A stretch of DNA of 24,081 nucleotides from NCBI GenBank assembly GCA_025454075.1, contig JALOPD010000021.1, positions 1 through 24,081 of the forward strand. Direction: 5' to 3'. Under the pieces are notes generated by a model. It was not told where the DNA came from, made no database searches, and saw only the letters and a list, made by a program, of their open reading frames with translations. The position numbers and the translations under genes were made by a program. This document shows positions 15,155 to 22,660 of the stretch, in pieces. Numbering within the stretch: the first letter of the stretch is position 1; each line of letters starts with the position of its first letter. Source of the stretch: Desulfobacterales bacterium (GTDB lineage: Bacteria; Desulfobacterota; Desulfobacteria; Desulfobacterales; UBA2174_A).

Positions 15155-16453
15155 TTAGTTGGCGGGCCGCGCAGGTTCCTCGATCTGGCGGAAATGCAGG
15201 CTGAAGGTCGTCCCCTGCCCGGGGGCGCTTTCCACATCCAGGCGGCAATCGTAGGCTTCGAGAATACGGTGAACGATGGACAATCCCAGCCCGGTGCCGT
15301 TGGCCTTGGTGGTGAAAAAGGGGTCGAAAATCGATGCGAGGGTCTCCGGCGGCATGCCGCCGCCGGAATCGGCGATCTTCAGGCAGGCCGACCGGTCTTT
15401 GCCCGCGGACAGCTCGACCCGGATCCGGCCGGGACCCTCGATGGCGTCGGCGGCGTTGATCAGCAGGTTCCACAGCACCTGCCGCAGGTGGCCGGGGTCC
15501 ATGCCGACCCAGATGCCGGGTTCGGCCTTCAAGGTCGTCGACACCCGTCCGTTGAGGGTCCCCTTCTTGCCGAACAGCTCGACGGTTTCCCTTAGCGCTC
15601 GATGCAGATCGATGGGTTCGGATTGGCCGACCGGCGGCTTGGCGTAAAGCAGAAAATTGCCGACCAGCGCGCTCAAGCGGTCGGCTTCGCGCAAAATGAT
15701 CTGCATCAGCCGGTCGTGGTCCGGGTCGTACCGGATCTCCTCGCGCAGCAGCTGGATCGCGCCGGCCAGACCGGCCAGCGGGTTCTTGATCTCGTGCGCC
15801 AGCCCGGCGGCCATTTCACCGACGCCCGCCATTTTCTCGACGCGCTTGACGTGCGCTTCCATGACCCGCAGCTCGCGGCGGGTCCTCACGGCCTGATCCG
15901 CAAGGAAGCTGCTCAGAAACGCGACCACGATGCAGGCCGCCAGGATCGTGACGATCTGGGTGGCGACCTGATCCCAGCCGGCGGCGTAGGCGGAAAGGGT
16001 CTCCGGCCCGTCGAACCAGGCCAGCAGGCCGTAATACTCGAAGTCGGCCAGCAGGCCGAACTGAACGCTGCACAGGGCGGCGACCAGCACCGTTCCGCGG
16101 CGGGGCAGCAGCAGGCTGGAGGTGACGATCACCACGAGGTAGAGGAAGGAGAACGGGCTCGAAAAGCCGCCGGTCACCAGCAGAATCACCGTGACGAGGG
16201 CGGTGTCGACAATGGTTTGCAGGTAGGCGAAGACCCGATACCTGCGGAGCCGCAGCAGGGCGAGGGCGTAGCCCGCGGAAAGCATGAAGATGCAGGCGGT
16301 CAGGCCGTACAGCACCGCCAGGGGGGCCGCTTCCAGCGACCCCGCTCGGTTGAACTGCAGGAAAAGCGTCGACCCCAGCAGCAGCGAGGAAAAGAGGATC
16401 CGTGCGGCGATCAGTTTCCACAACTTGTTTTTGAGGTCGCCTTCGGGGCTCAT
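15155..16453 (-). CDS. Membrane sensor histidine kinase, PilS/NtrB-like
   Basis: This 432-residue sensor kinase has about six membrane helices in the first 185 residues, grouped as in PilS (RILFSSLLLGSTLFL; LAVLYGLTACIFMLSAGYALAL; VDTALVTVILLVTGG; FLYLVVIVTSSLLL; TVLVAALCSVQFGL; IVTILAACIVVAFLSSFLA). A short linker is followed by the H-box AAGLAHEIKNPLAGLAGAIQ with the phospho-acceptor His220. The ATPase domain has the N-box NLLINAADAI, the G1 box ADSGGGMP, the F-box FDPFFTTK and the G2 box GTGLGLSIVHRI. The ATG at 16451-16453 has a GAGG Shine-Dalgarno about 7 nt upstream. It follows pilC, which supports a pilus role, but no response regulator lies in the window, so the symbol is left blank. 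Confidence 0.9.
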   Translation of the reverse strand: MSPEGDLKNKLWKLIAARILFSSLLLGSTLFLQFNRAGSLEAAPLAVLYGLTACIFMLSAGYALALLRLRRYRVFAYLQTIVDTALVTVILLVTGGFSSPFSFLYLVVIVTSSLLLPRRGTVLVAALCSVQFGLLADFEYYGLLAWFDGPETLSAYAAGWDQVATQIVTILAACIVVAFLSSFLADQAVRTRRELRVMEAHVKRVEKMAGVGEMAAGLAHEIKNPLAGLAGAIQLLREEIRYDPDHDRLMQIILREADRLSALVGNFLLYAKPPVGQSEPIDLHRALRETVELFGKKGTLNGRVSTTLKAEPGIWVGMDPGHLRQVLWNLLINAADAIEGPGRIRVELSAGKDRSACLKIADSGGGMPPETLASIFDPFFTTKANGTGLGLSIVHRILEAYDCRLDVESAPGQGTTFSLHFRQIEEPARPAN

Positions 16454-16540
16454 TTTCGCGCCTCTGTAAAAACCGGGCGGCGGCAAGGCTCGGGGGAATG
16501 GGCTGCCGGCGCGGCCCCCTCCCGCGATCCGGCCCGAAAC

Positions 16541-16572
16541 GCACAGGCCGCCCGACCGCGGGCGGCCTGTGT
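16541..16572 (-). terminator. Strong GC-rich hairpin between pilC and the histidine kinase
   Basis: ACAGGCCGCCCG (16543-16554) and CGGGCGGCCTGT (16559-16570) pair perfectly over a 4-nt loop, and two more pairs (one C-G, one G-U) extend the stem to 14 bp. On the minus strand it is followed by only a short TTT, so termination is likely partial. It may attenuate transcription from pilC into the kinase gene, or stabilise the pilC message. Confidence 0.6.
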
Positions 16573-16626
16573 TGCGCATGGCTGAAAACGCGGGTGCCCG
16601 AAACGGCGGCAGCCGCCCCGGCGGGG

Positions 16627-17835
16627 TCAGGCGATGGCGCCGGCCATCTTGAAGATCGGCAGGTACATGGCCACCACCAGGCCGCCGATGGTCACCCCCA
16701 GGAACACCAGCATGAGCGGCTCGATCAGCGCCGTCATGTTCTCGACCGCCTGATCGACCTCCTCGTCGTAGAAGTCGGCGATCTTCTCCAGCATGGCATC
16801 CAGGGCGCCGGTGGACTCGCCGACCGCAATCATCTGGCAGACCATGGGCGGGAAGACCCCGCTTTCCGCCAGGGGGTCGGCCATGGTGCGGCCCTCGGTG
16901 ATGCCGGAGCGGACGTTGTAGATGGCCTTCTCGACGCTGCGGTTTCCGGCGGTCTTGGCCACGATGTCCAGCGCCTCGAGGATCGCCACGCCGCTCGCGA
17001 GCATGGTGCCCATGGTGCGGGTGAACTTCGCCACCGCCACCTTGCGCAGCAGCATGCCGAACACCGGCAGCTTCAGAAGCAGTTCGTCGGCCGTGTCGCG
17101 GCCCTTCTCCGTGGCGTAGTATTTCTTGAAAGCGAACGCGCCCAAAATGAATGCGATGATGATGTACACGATCTTGCTCTTGACCAGGTCGCTCATGGCG
17201 ACGACCAGCTGGGTGGGGGCCGGCAGCTCGCTGCCGAAGTCGGCGAACATCTCCTCGAAGACCGGGATGACGAAGATCAAGATCACCGCCAGCACGACGA
17301 CGGCGATGCCCAGGGTGACCAGCGGGTAGGTCATGGCGCCCTTGACTTTCGCCTTGAGCCGGGCGGCTTTTTCCATGTAGGCGGCCAGGCGCCGGAGGAT
17401 CGCGTCCAAAATGCCGCCGGCCTCGCCCGCGGCGATCATGTTGACGAACAGATCGTCGAACTGCTTGGGGAACTTCTTGAGCGCCTCGGCCAGGGTGGCG
17501 CCGCCTTCGACGGATTCCTTGACCTGCTTCAGCATTTTCTTGAAGGTGGCGTTGTTCTGCTGGTTGTGGAGGATGTCCAGGCACTGGATGATGGGCAGGC
17601 CGGCGTCGATCATGGTGGAAAACTGCCGGGCGAACAGGATGATGTCGTTTTCCTTGACCCGGGGCTGCAGAAACTTGATGTTCTCAAAAAGGTCCTTGGG
17701 TTTCGCCTTGATCCGGGTGGGGGTGATCTTCTGGCGCGCGAGACTGGCGCGGACCCCCTCCTCGCTCTGCGCCTCCATTTCACCTTTCTGAACCTTGTTC
17801 AACCGGTTTTTCCCGACCCATTGATAGACTGGCAT
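16627..17835 (-). CDS. pilC: Type IV pilus inner-membrane platform protein PilC (GspF family)
   Basis: This 402-residue platform protein is the membrane base on which the PilB and PilT motors act in type IV pilus assembly and retraction. Two GspF/T2SF domains are visible: one from about residue 65 (FARQFSTMIDAGLPIIQCLDIL ... FVNMIAAGEAGGILDAILRRLA) and one from about 270 (FTRTMGTMLASGVAILEALDIV ... MIAVGESTGALDAMLEKIADFY). Membrane helices lie near 170-195, 220-240 and at the C-terminus (LMLVFLGVTIGGLVVAMYLPIFK). The N-terminus (MPVYQWVGKNRLNKVQKGEMEAQ) matches PilC. The start at 17833-17835 has an AGGGAGGA Shine-Dalgarno; an upstream in-frame ATG adds only seven residues and is poorer. No pilB, pilT or pilD gene is adjacent. 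Confidence 0.95.
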   Translation of the reverse strand: MPVYQWVGKNRLNKVQKGEMEAQSEEGVRASLARQKITPTRIKAKPKDLFENIKFLQPRVKENDIILFARQFSTMIDAGLPIIQCLDILHNQQNNATFKKMLKQVKESVEGGATLAEALKKFPKQFDDLFVNMIAAGEAGGILDAILRRLAAYMEKAARLKAKVKGAMTYPLVTLGIAVVVLAVILIFVIPVFEEMFADFGSELPAPTQLVVAMSDLVKSKIVYIIIAFILGAFAFKKYYATEKGRDTADELLLKLPVFGMLLRKVAVAKFTRTMGTMLASGVAILEALDIVAKTAGNRSVEKAIYNVRSGITEGRTMADPLAESGVFPPMVCQMIAVGESTGALDAMLEKIADFYDEEVDQAVENMTALIEPLMLVFLGVTIGGLVVAMYLPIFKMAGAIA

Positions 17836-18003
17836 TCGGCATTCCTCCCTGATCAACCCTGCGCTCGAGACGCTGGCTTTTGCGGCCCGCAGAATCCGTC
17901 GTGCGGACCCCTGCGCGGGTGGTTAAAAAGCGACGCTGTTCGAACCTGACGGTTTCCGGCGGCCCGCGGTCGCCCCGCGGCCGTATAGATGGTTTCGGAA
18001 TAT

Positions 18004-18030
18004 CTATCGGCGGCGCGCGGCAAAACTTGA
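18004..18030 (-). promoter_or_regulatory. Near-consensus sigma-28 (FliA) promoter facing pilC
   Basis: On the minus strand TCAAGTTT (18023-18030) is separated by exactly 11 nt from GCCGATAG (18004-18011). The enterobacterial sigma-28 consensus is TAAAGTTT-N11-GCCGATAA, so 14 of 16 positions match with the right spacing. Transcription would start near 17997 and run about 160 nt to the pilC start codon, with no other gene in between. Confidence 0.75.
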
Positions 18031-18118
18031 GGCTTTTTCGCCCGCGGTGCCGCCGATGGGGCCGGGCCTCCCCCGGACAACCTTTCTGCAGCGGTTTTTT
18101 GTTTGAATTCATTTCAGA

Positions 18119-18147
18119 TTGGCTTTAATGGACGAATGTGATAATTT
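18119..18147 (+). promoter_or_regulatory. Sigma-70-like promoter for the nucleotidyltransferase-trpS-scpAB operon
   Basis: TTGGCT (18119-18124), a 17-nt spacer, then TAATTT (18142-18147), preceded by TGA that gives an extended -10. The region is AT-rich against a GC-rich background. The predicted start of transcription (about 18154) falls almost on the ATG at 18155, which opens a 15-codon frame overlapping the main gene's start. Confidence 0.6.
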
Positions 18148-18198
18148 TAAAAATATGTGCCCTTTAAGTGTGAAACCATCCGGATTTACACAAATTTT

Positions 18199-20907
18199 AT
18201 GAGACCTTCCCCACGCCATGACGACGCGTCCGCAGGGACCGTCATCGCGACCCATATCAACGCGGATTTCGACGCCCTGGCATCCATGCTGGCGGCCCAG
18301 AAACTCTACCCGGAGGCTCGCGTCGTTTTCCCGGGATCCCAGGAAAAGAACCTGAGAAACTTTTTCATCAGCTCCCTGGTCTACCTGTTCAACATGACCG
18401 ACATCCAGTCGATCGACCTCGACCGGGTCAAACGGCTCGTGCTCGTGGACACCCGCCAGGCCGGCCGCATCGGCAAACTGGCCGCCCTGGTCGGCCGGCC
18501 GGATGTGGAGATCCATGTTTACGACCATCACCCGGCCGGGGAGGCCGATATCCGCGGCAGCCTCGAGGTGTGCGAACCGACGGGGGCGACGGTGACCCTC
18601 CTGGTCGAGGCCATCCGCGAGCGGTCCGTGGGTCTCACCCCGGATGAAGCCACGATCCTGTGCCTGGGGCTGTACGAGGACACCGGCGCGTTCACCTACC
18701 CCTCCACCACGGAGCGGGACCTGCTGGCCGCCGCCTTCCTTCTGTCCAAGGGCGCCAACCTCAACGTCGTTTCCGACCTCATCGCCCGGGAGCTCAACCA
18801 CGAGCAGGTGGCCCTGCTCAACGACATGATCCAGGCCGCCCACCGGCTGAACATCAACGGGGTCGAGGTCGTGGTGACCAGCATCTCCCGCGAGGCCTAC
18901 ATCCCGGACTTCGCTTTTCTGGTCCAGAAAATGGCCAAGATGGAAAACATGGACGTCATCTTCGCCCTGGCGCTGATGGAGTCCAAGATCTACATCGTGG
19001 CCCGCAGCCGGCGGGACGAGGTGGACGTCGGGGCCCTGCTGGGGGCCTTCGGGGGCGGCGGCCACGCCTACGCGGCGGCGGCCACCGTCAAGGGCCAGAC
19101 CCTGACCCAGACCGAAAACCAGCTGCTCGAGCGCCTTCAGGAGAAGGTCAAGACCCGCCGCCTGGCCCGGACCCTGATGTCCTCGCCGGCGATCGCCGTC
19201 GACCCGGCGGTCTCCTGCGAAGAGGCCAACCAGCTGTTGACCCGCTACAACATCAATGCCCTGCTGGTCACCGCCAAAAGCGGCGGCCGGGAGGAGCTGC
19301 GGGGGTACATCACCCGGCAGGTCATCGAAAAGGCGCTCTTCCACAAGCTCGGCGGCGTGCCGGTGCGCGAGTACATGACCACCGAGGCGGCCAGCGTCGG
19401 GCCCGAGGCCGACCTGCCGGAGATCCAGAAGAAGATCATCGAAAACAAGCAGCGCATTCTGCCGGTGATGCAGGAGGGCCGCATCGCCGGCGTCATCACG
19501 CGCACCGACCTTCTGAACGTCCTGGTCGGCCACGGGCGGCCGGAGGCCGGGGCGTCGGTCGAACCCCTGCGGGACTCCTTTCTGCCGCGCACCCGCAACG
19601 TGACCAAGTTCATGCAGGAGCGGCTGTCGCGCCGCCTGATGGGGGTCCTGAGGCAGATCGGGGACGTGGCGAGCTCCCTCAACTGCGGCGCCTATGTGGT
19701 GGGCGGCTTCGTGCGGGACCTCTTCCTGTACCGCAGCGACGAGGACCTGGACATCGTCATCGAGGGCGACGGCATCGCCTTCGCCCGGCAGTTCGCCAAA
19801 ATCGCCGGCGCCCGCATCCACGCCCATGAGAAATTCGGCACGGCGGTGATCATCTACCCGGACGGGATGAAGATCGACGTGGCCTCCGCCCGCATGGAAT
19901 ACTACAAGTTCCCGGCCGCCCTGCCGGTGGTGGAGATGAGCTCGATCAAGCTCGACCTCTACCGCCGGGATTTCACCATCAACACGCTGACGATCCAGCT
20001 CAACCCGGACCGCTTCGGCATCCTGATCGACTTTTTCAACGCCCAGAAGGACATCAAGGAGAAATCCATCCGGGTCATGCACAACCTGAGCTTCGTCGAG
20101 GACCCCACGCGGGTGTTCCGGGCCATCCGCTTCGAGCAGCGGTTCGGGTTCAGCATCGGCCGGCTGACGGCCGGGTTGATCCAGAACGCGGTGCGGATGG
20201 ATTTTTTCCGGCAGCTTTCCGGGCGAAGGGTGTTCAACGAGCTGCAGCTGATTCTGCAGGAGGAAAACCCGGCGGCGGCCGTCGCCCGGCTCAGGGATTT
20301 CAACCTGCTCAAGGAGGTGCACCCCGGCCTGGTGTGCGACAAGACCATGCTCGGGCTGATGCACGCGGTCCGCCAGGTCGTGGCGTGGTATGATTTGCTT
20401 TTTCTGGACGAATCCTATATGAAGTGGGCCGTTTATTTTCTGGCCCTGATCCATCCGTGCGAAAAGGAGCAGGCGCTGGAGATCTGCCGGCGCTTCGAGC
20501 TAACGCCCCGATTGCGGAAACTCTTCGTGGAGTCCCGTGCCAAGGCGCAGGAGTGCCTGCACGCGCTGGCGCGCAGCCTGCCGTCCGAACCCAGCCGCGT
20601 GTATCACCGGCTGGCCGGGTTCCGGACCGAGCTCATCCTGTTCATGATGGCGGCCGCCGACCAGGAGAAGGTGAAAAAAGCCATTTCGCTGTATTTCACC
20701 CACCTGCGCCGGACGGCCATCTTTCTGAAGGGGGAGGACCTGCAGCAGATGGGGGTCCGTCCCGGCCCGATCTACCGGGAGGTCTTCCAGGCGGTCTTCG
20801 ACGCCAAGCTGAACGGCCGGGTCAAGACGCGCGAGGAGGAGCTCGAGTTCGCCCGGGAACGGCTCCGCGGAGGCCCCCCGGAGACGCCGCCTTTCGGCCG
20901 GCCGTGA
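18199..20907 (+). CDS. DHH-CBS-CBS-tRNA nucleotidyltransferase/poly(A) polymerase family fusion
   Basis: This 902-residue fusion begins with a DHH phosphoesterase domain: H19/D23/D25 in THINADFDALAS, D84 in VLVDTRQ, DHH at 109-111, and D161 in YEDTGAFTY. The DHHA1 domain has GGGGH at 285-289. Two CBS domains follow (about 326-383 and 390-443). The nucleotidyltransferase head has GGFVRD at 502-507 and the catalytic DLD at 516-518, then RRDFTINT and EDPTRVFRAIRFEQRF. Class II enzymes with this layout include A-adding enzymes that finish tRNA CCA ends in species using separate C- and A-adding proteins, as in Aquifex and Geobacter; poly(A) polymerase or full CCA activity cannot be excluded. I chose ATG 18199 as the start because it places the DHH motif at the usual distance; an in-frame GTG at 18157 is possible. 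It leads an operon with trpS. Confidence 0.9.
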   Translation: MRPSPRHDDASAGTVIATHINADFDALASMLAAQKLYPEARVVFPGSQEKNLRNFFISSLVYLFNMTDIQSIDLDRVKRLVLVDTRQAGRIGKLAALVGRPDVEIHVYDHHPAGEADIRGSLEVCEPTGATVTLLVEAIRERSVGLTPDEATILCLGLYEDTGAFTYPSTTERDLLAAAFLLSKGANLNVVSDLIARELNHEQVALLNDMIQAAHRLNINGVEVVVTSISREAYIPDFAFLVQKMAKMENMDVIFALALMESKIYIVARSRRDEVDVGALLGAFGGGGHAYAAAATVKGQTLTQTENQLLERLQEKVKTRRLARTLMSSPAIAVDPAVSCEEANQLLTRYNINALLVTAKSGGREELRGYITRQVIEKALFHKLGGVPVREYMTTEAASVGPEADLPEIQKKIIENKQRILPVMQEGRIAGVITRTDLLNVLVGHGRPEAGASVEPLRDSFLPRTRNVTKFMQERLSRRLMGVLRQIGDVASSLNCGAYVVGGFVRDLFLYRSDEDLDIVIEGDGIAFARQFAKIAGARIHAHEKFGTAVIIYPDGMKIDVASARMEYYKFPAALPVVEMSSIKLDLYRRDFTINTLTIQLNPDRFGILIDFFNAQKDIKEKSIRVMHNLSFVEDPTRVFRAIRFEQRFGFSIGRLTAGLIQNAVRMDFFRQLSGRRVFNELQLILQEENPAAAVARLRDFNLLKEVHPGLVCDKTMLGLMHAVRQVVAWYDLLFLDESYMKWAVYFLALIHPCEKEQALEICRRFELTPRLRKLFVESRAKAQECLHALARSLPSEPSRVYHRLAGFRTELILFMMAAADQEKVKKAISLYFTHLRRTAIFLKGEDLQQMGVRPGPIYREVFQAVFDAKLNGRVKTREEELEFARERLRGGPPETPPFGRP

Positions 20908-20928
20908 AAAGGAGTAGACCCGACACGC

Positions 20929-21909
20929 ATGAAAAAACGTCTTTTGAGCGGAATGCGGCCCACCGGGCCGCTGCACCTGGGAAACTACCACGGCGCGCTC
21001 GCCAACTGGGTGCGCCTGCAGGAGCTGTACGACTGCTTCTTCTTTGTCGCCGACTGGCATGCCCTGACCAGCGACTACGAGAAGCCGGATCACATCCGGG
21101 GGTACACCACCGAGATCCTGCTCGACTGGCTGAGCGCGGGCCTCACCCCCGAGAAGAGCACGCTCTTCATCCAGTCCCGGATCAAGGAGCACGCCGAACT
21201 CTTCCTGATCCTGTCGATGATCACGCCGGTGCCCTGGCTGGAGCGCAACCCGACCTACAAGGACCAGATCGACCAGCTCAACAACAAGGATCTCTCCACC
21301 TTCGGGTTTCTGGGATACCCCGTGCTTCAGGCGGCGGACATCATCATGTACAAACCCTACGGCGTTCCGGTGGGGGTGGATCAGGCGCCGCATGTCGAGA
21401 TCACCCGGGAGATCGCCCGCCGCTTCAACTATTTCTACGGCCCCGTGTTCCCGGAACCCGAAGTCATCCTGACCGAGACCCCCAAGCTGCTCGGCACCGA
21501 CCGCCGCAAGATGAGCAAGAGCTACGGCAACGCCATCTTCCTCTCCGACCCGCCGGAGACCGTCGCCGCCAAGGTGGCGACCATGATCACGGACCCGCAG
21601 CGCATGCGCAAGAGCGACCCGGGCAACCCCGACGTGTGCAACGTCTACGATTTTCACAAGCTCTACTCGCCGCCGGGGGTGGTGGCGGACGTCGACCGGC
21701 GCTGCCGCTCGGCCGACATCGGCTGCGTCGATTGCAAGAAGCGGATGGCGGCCCACCTGAACGCCTTCCTGGAGCCCATCCGGGAGCGGCGCCGTTTCTA
21801 CCTGGAACGCCCCGGGCTCGTGGAGGAGATCATCACCGCCGGCAGCGACAAGGCCCGGCAGACGGCCGTCAGGACCCTCGAGGAGGTCCGGGCGGCCGTC
21901 AAGCTGTGA
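20929..21909 (+). CDS. trpS: Tryptophanyl-tRNA synthetase, probable iron-sulfur type
   Basis: This 326-residue class I synthetase charges tRNA-Trp. The HIGH-type motif is PLHLGNY at 14-20 and KMSKS is at 194-198; VGVDQAPHVEITREIARR near 148-165 is the usual tryptophan-pocket region. In the C-terminal anticodon-binding part, Cys237, Cys259, Cys266 and Cys269 are spaced x21, x6, x2, close to the C-x22-C-x6-C-x2-C pattern that binds [4Fe-4S] in Thermotoga maritima TrpRS. Length is normal. The ATG at 20929-20931 is preceded by AAGGAG, and the gene starts 21 nt after the nucleotidyltransferase stop. No T-box or trp leader is seen, so it is presumably expressed with its operon. Confidence 0.96.
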   Translation: MKKRLLSGMRPTGPLHLGNYHGALANWVRLQELYDCFFFVADWHALTSDYEKPDHIRGYTTEILLDWLSAGLTPEKSTLFIQSRIKEHAELFLILSMITPVPWLERNPTYKDQIDQLNNKDLSTFGFLGYPVLQAADIIMYKPYGVPVGVDQAPHVEITREIARRFNYFYGPVFPEPEVILTETPKLLGTDRRKMSKSYGNAIFLSDPPETVAAKVATMITDPQRMRKSDPGNPDVCNVYDFHKLYSPPGVVADVDRRCRSADIGCVDCKKRMAAHLNAFLEPIRERRRFYLERPGLVEEIITAGSDKARQTAVRTLEEVRAAVKL

Positions 21910-21925
21910 GGGGACGAGGTCGACG

Positions 21926-22660
21926 GTGACGGAACGGCATGCAACCGCGGAGGCGCCCTACCGGGTGAAGCTCTCGGACATCTTCGAGGGCCCGATGGAC
22001 CTGCTGGTGCACCTGATCAAGAAAAATGAAATCAACATCTACGACATCCCGATCGCACTGGTCACCGAGCAGTACCTGCAGTACCTCGGGTGGATGGACG
22101 CGCTGAACCTCGACTATGCGGCGGAGTTCGTCGTCATGGCCTCCACGCTGACGCAGATCAAGTCCCGCATGCTGCTGCCGGTGCACCCCGAGGAGGAGGG
22201 CGAGGAAGAGGACCCGCGGCAGGCGATCGTGCGGCCGCTGCTCGAATACCTGAAGCTCAAGTCGGCCGCCGAGCAGCTGGCGGAGCGCCCGCTGCTGGGC
22301 GAGGACACCTTCACGCGGCCGGCGCAACCCGCGGCGCTGGCCGCGGCCGGCGACGAGGAGGTCGTCAAGATCGGCCTGTTCGAGCTGATCGACGCCTTTC
22401 AGAGAATTCTCGCCGGGCTGCCGTCCGAGGCCTGGATCGAATTCACCGCCGACACCGTTTCGGTCAAGGAGCGCATCTCGCAGATCGCGGACCGGCTGGA
22501 GGCCAAGGGGTCGCTCACCTTCTACGAGCTGTTCTCCGAGCAGCCCACTCGCAGCGAAATCGTGGTCACCTTTTTGGCGGTTCTGGAAATGGTCAACCTG
22601 GCGTTGATCCGCCTGGTCCAGCACGTGAACTCCGGGATCATCAGGATATTCTACCTGTGA
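21926..22660 (+). CDS. scpA: Segregation and condensation protein A (kleisin)
   Basis: This 244-residue kleisin bridges the SMC heads in the SMC-ScpAB complex that condenses and segregates the chromosome. The N-terminal helix region (YRVKLSDIFEGPMDLLVHLIKKNEINIYDIPIALVTEQYLQYL) binds the SMC neck. An acidic linker (HPEEEGEEEDPRQ) follows near residue 90, and the C-terminal winged-helix end (LTFYELFSEQPTRSEIVVTFLAVLEMVNLALI) binds the SMC cap. The start is GTG at 21926-21928 with GAGG 6 nt upstream. It follows trpS by 16 nt, and its TGA shares one base with the scpB ATG. No smc gene lies in the window. Confidence 0.95.
   Translation: MTERHATAEAPYRVKLSDIFEGPMDLLVHLIKKNEINIYDIPIALVTEQYLQYLGWMDALNLDYAAEFVVMASTLTQIKSRMLLPVHPEEEGEEEDPRQAIVRPLLEYLKLKSAAEQLAERPLLGEDTFTRPAQPAALAAAGDEEVVKIGLFELIDAFQRILAGLPSEAWIEFTADTVSVKERISQIADRLEAKGSLTFYELFSEQPTRSEIVVTFLAVLEMVNLALIRLVQHVNSGIIRIFYL

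Larger units (their letters stand above)
17836..18198. other. Divergent promoter spacer between pilC and the nucleotidyltransferase gene (363 nt)
   Basis: This is the only divergent gene pair in the window. The spacer carries a sigma-28-like promoter toward pilC (18004-18030) and a sigma-70-like promoter toward the plus-strand gene (18119-18147). It also holds an 11-nt palindrome TGCGGCCCGCA (17881-17891) and a GC-rich inverted repeat near 17960-17985 in the pilC leader. The AT-rich part is 18100-18198. No convincing gene lies here. Confidence 0.8.

Noticed and set aside
18157..18198. GTG at 18157 as the start of the nucleotidyltransferase
   Set aside because: It adds 14 residues not expected for the family and leaves almost no leader after the predicted transcription start; kept only as an alternative.
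18109..20454. Long minus-strand open frame opposite the nucleotidyltransferase gene
   Set aside because: His/Asp/Leu-rich mirror translation typical of high-GC antisense frames; the plus-strand protein has all domain motifs.
20907..20928. trp-specific attenuator or T-box before trpS
   Set aside because: The gap to the preceding gene is only 21 nt and holds just a Shine-Dalgarno.
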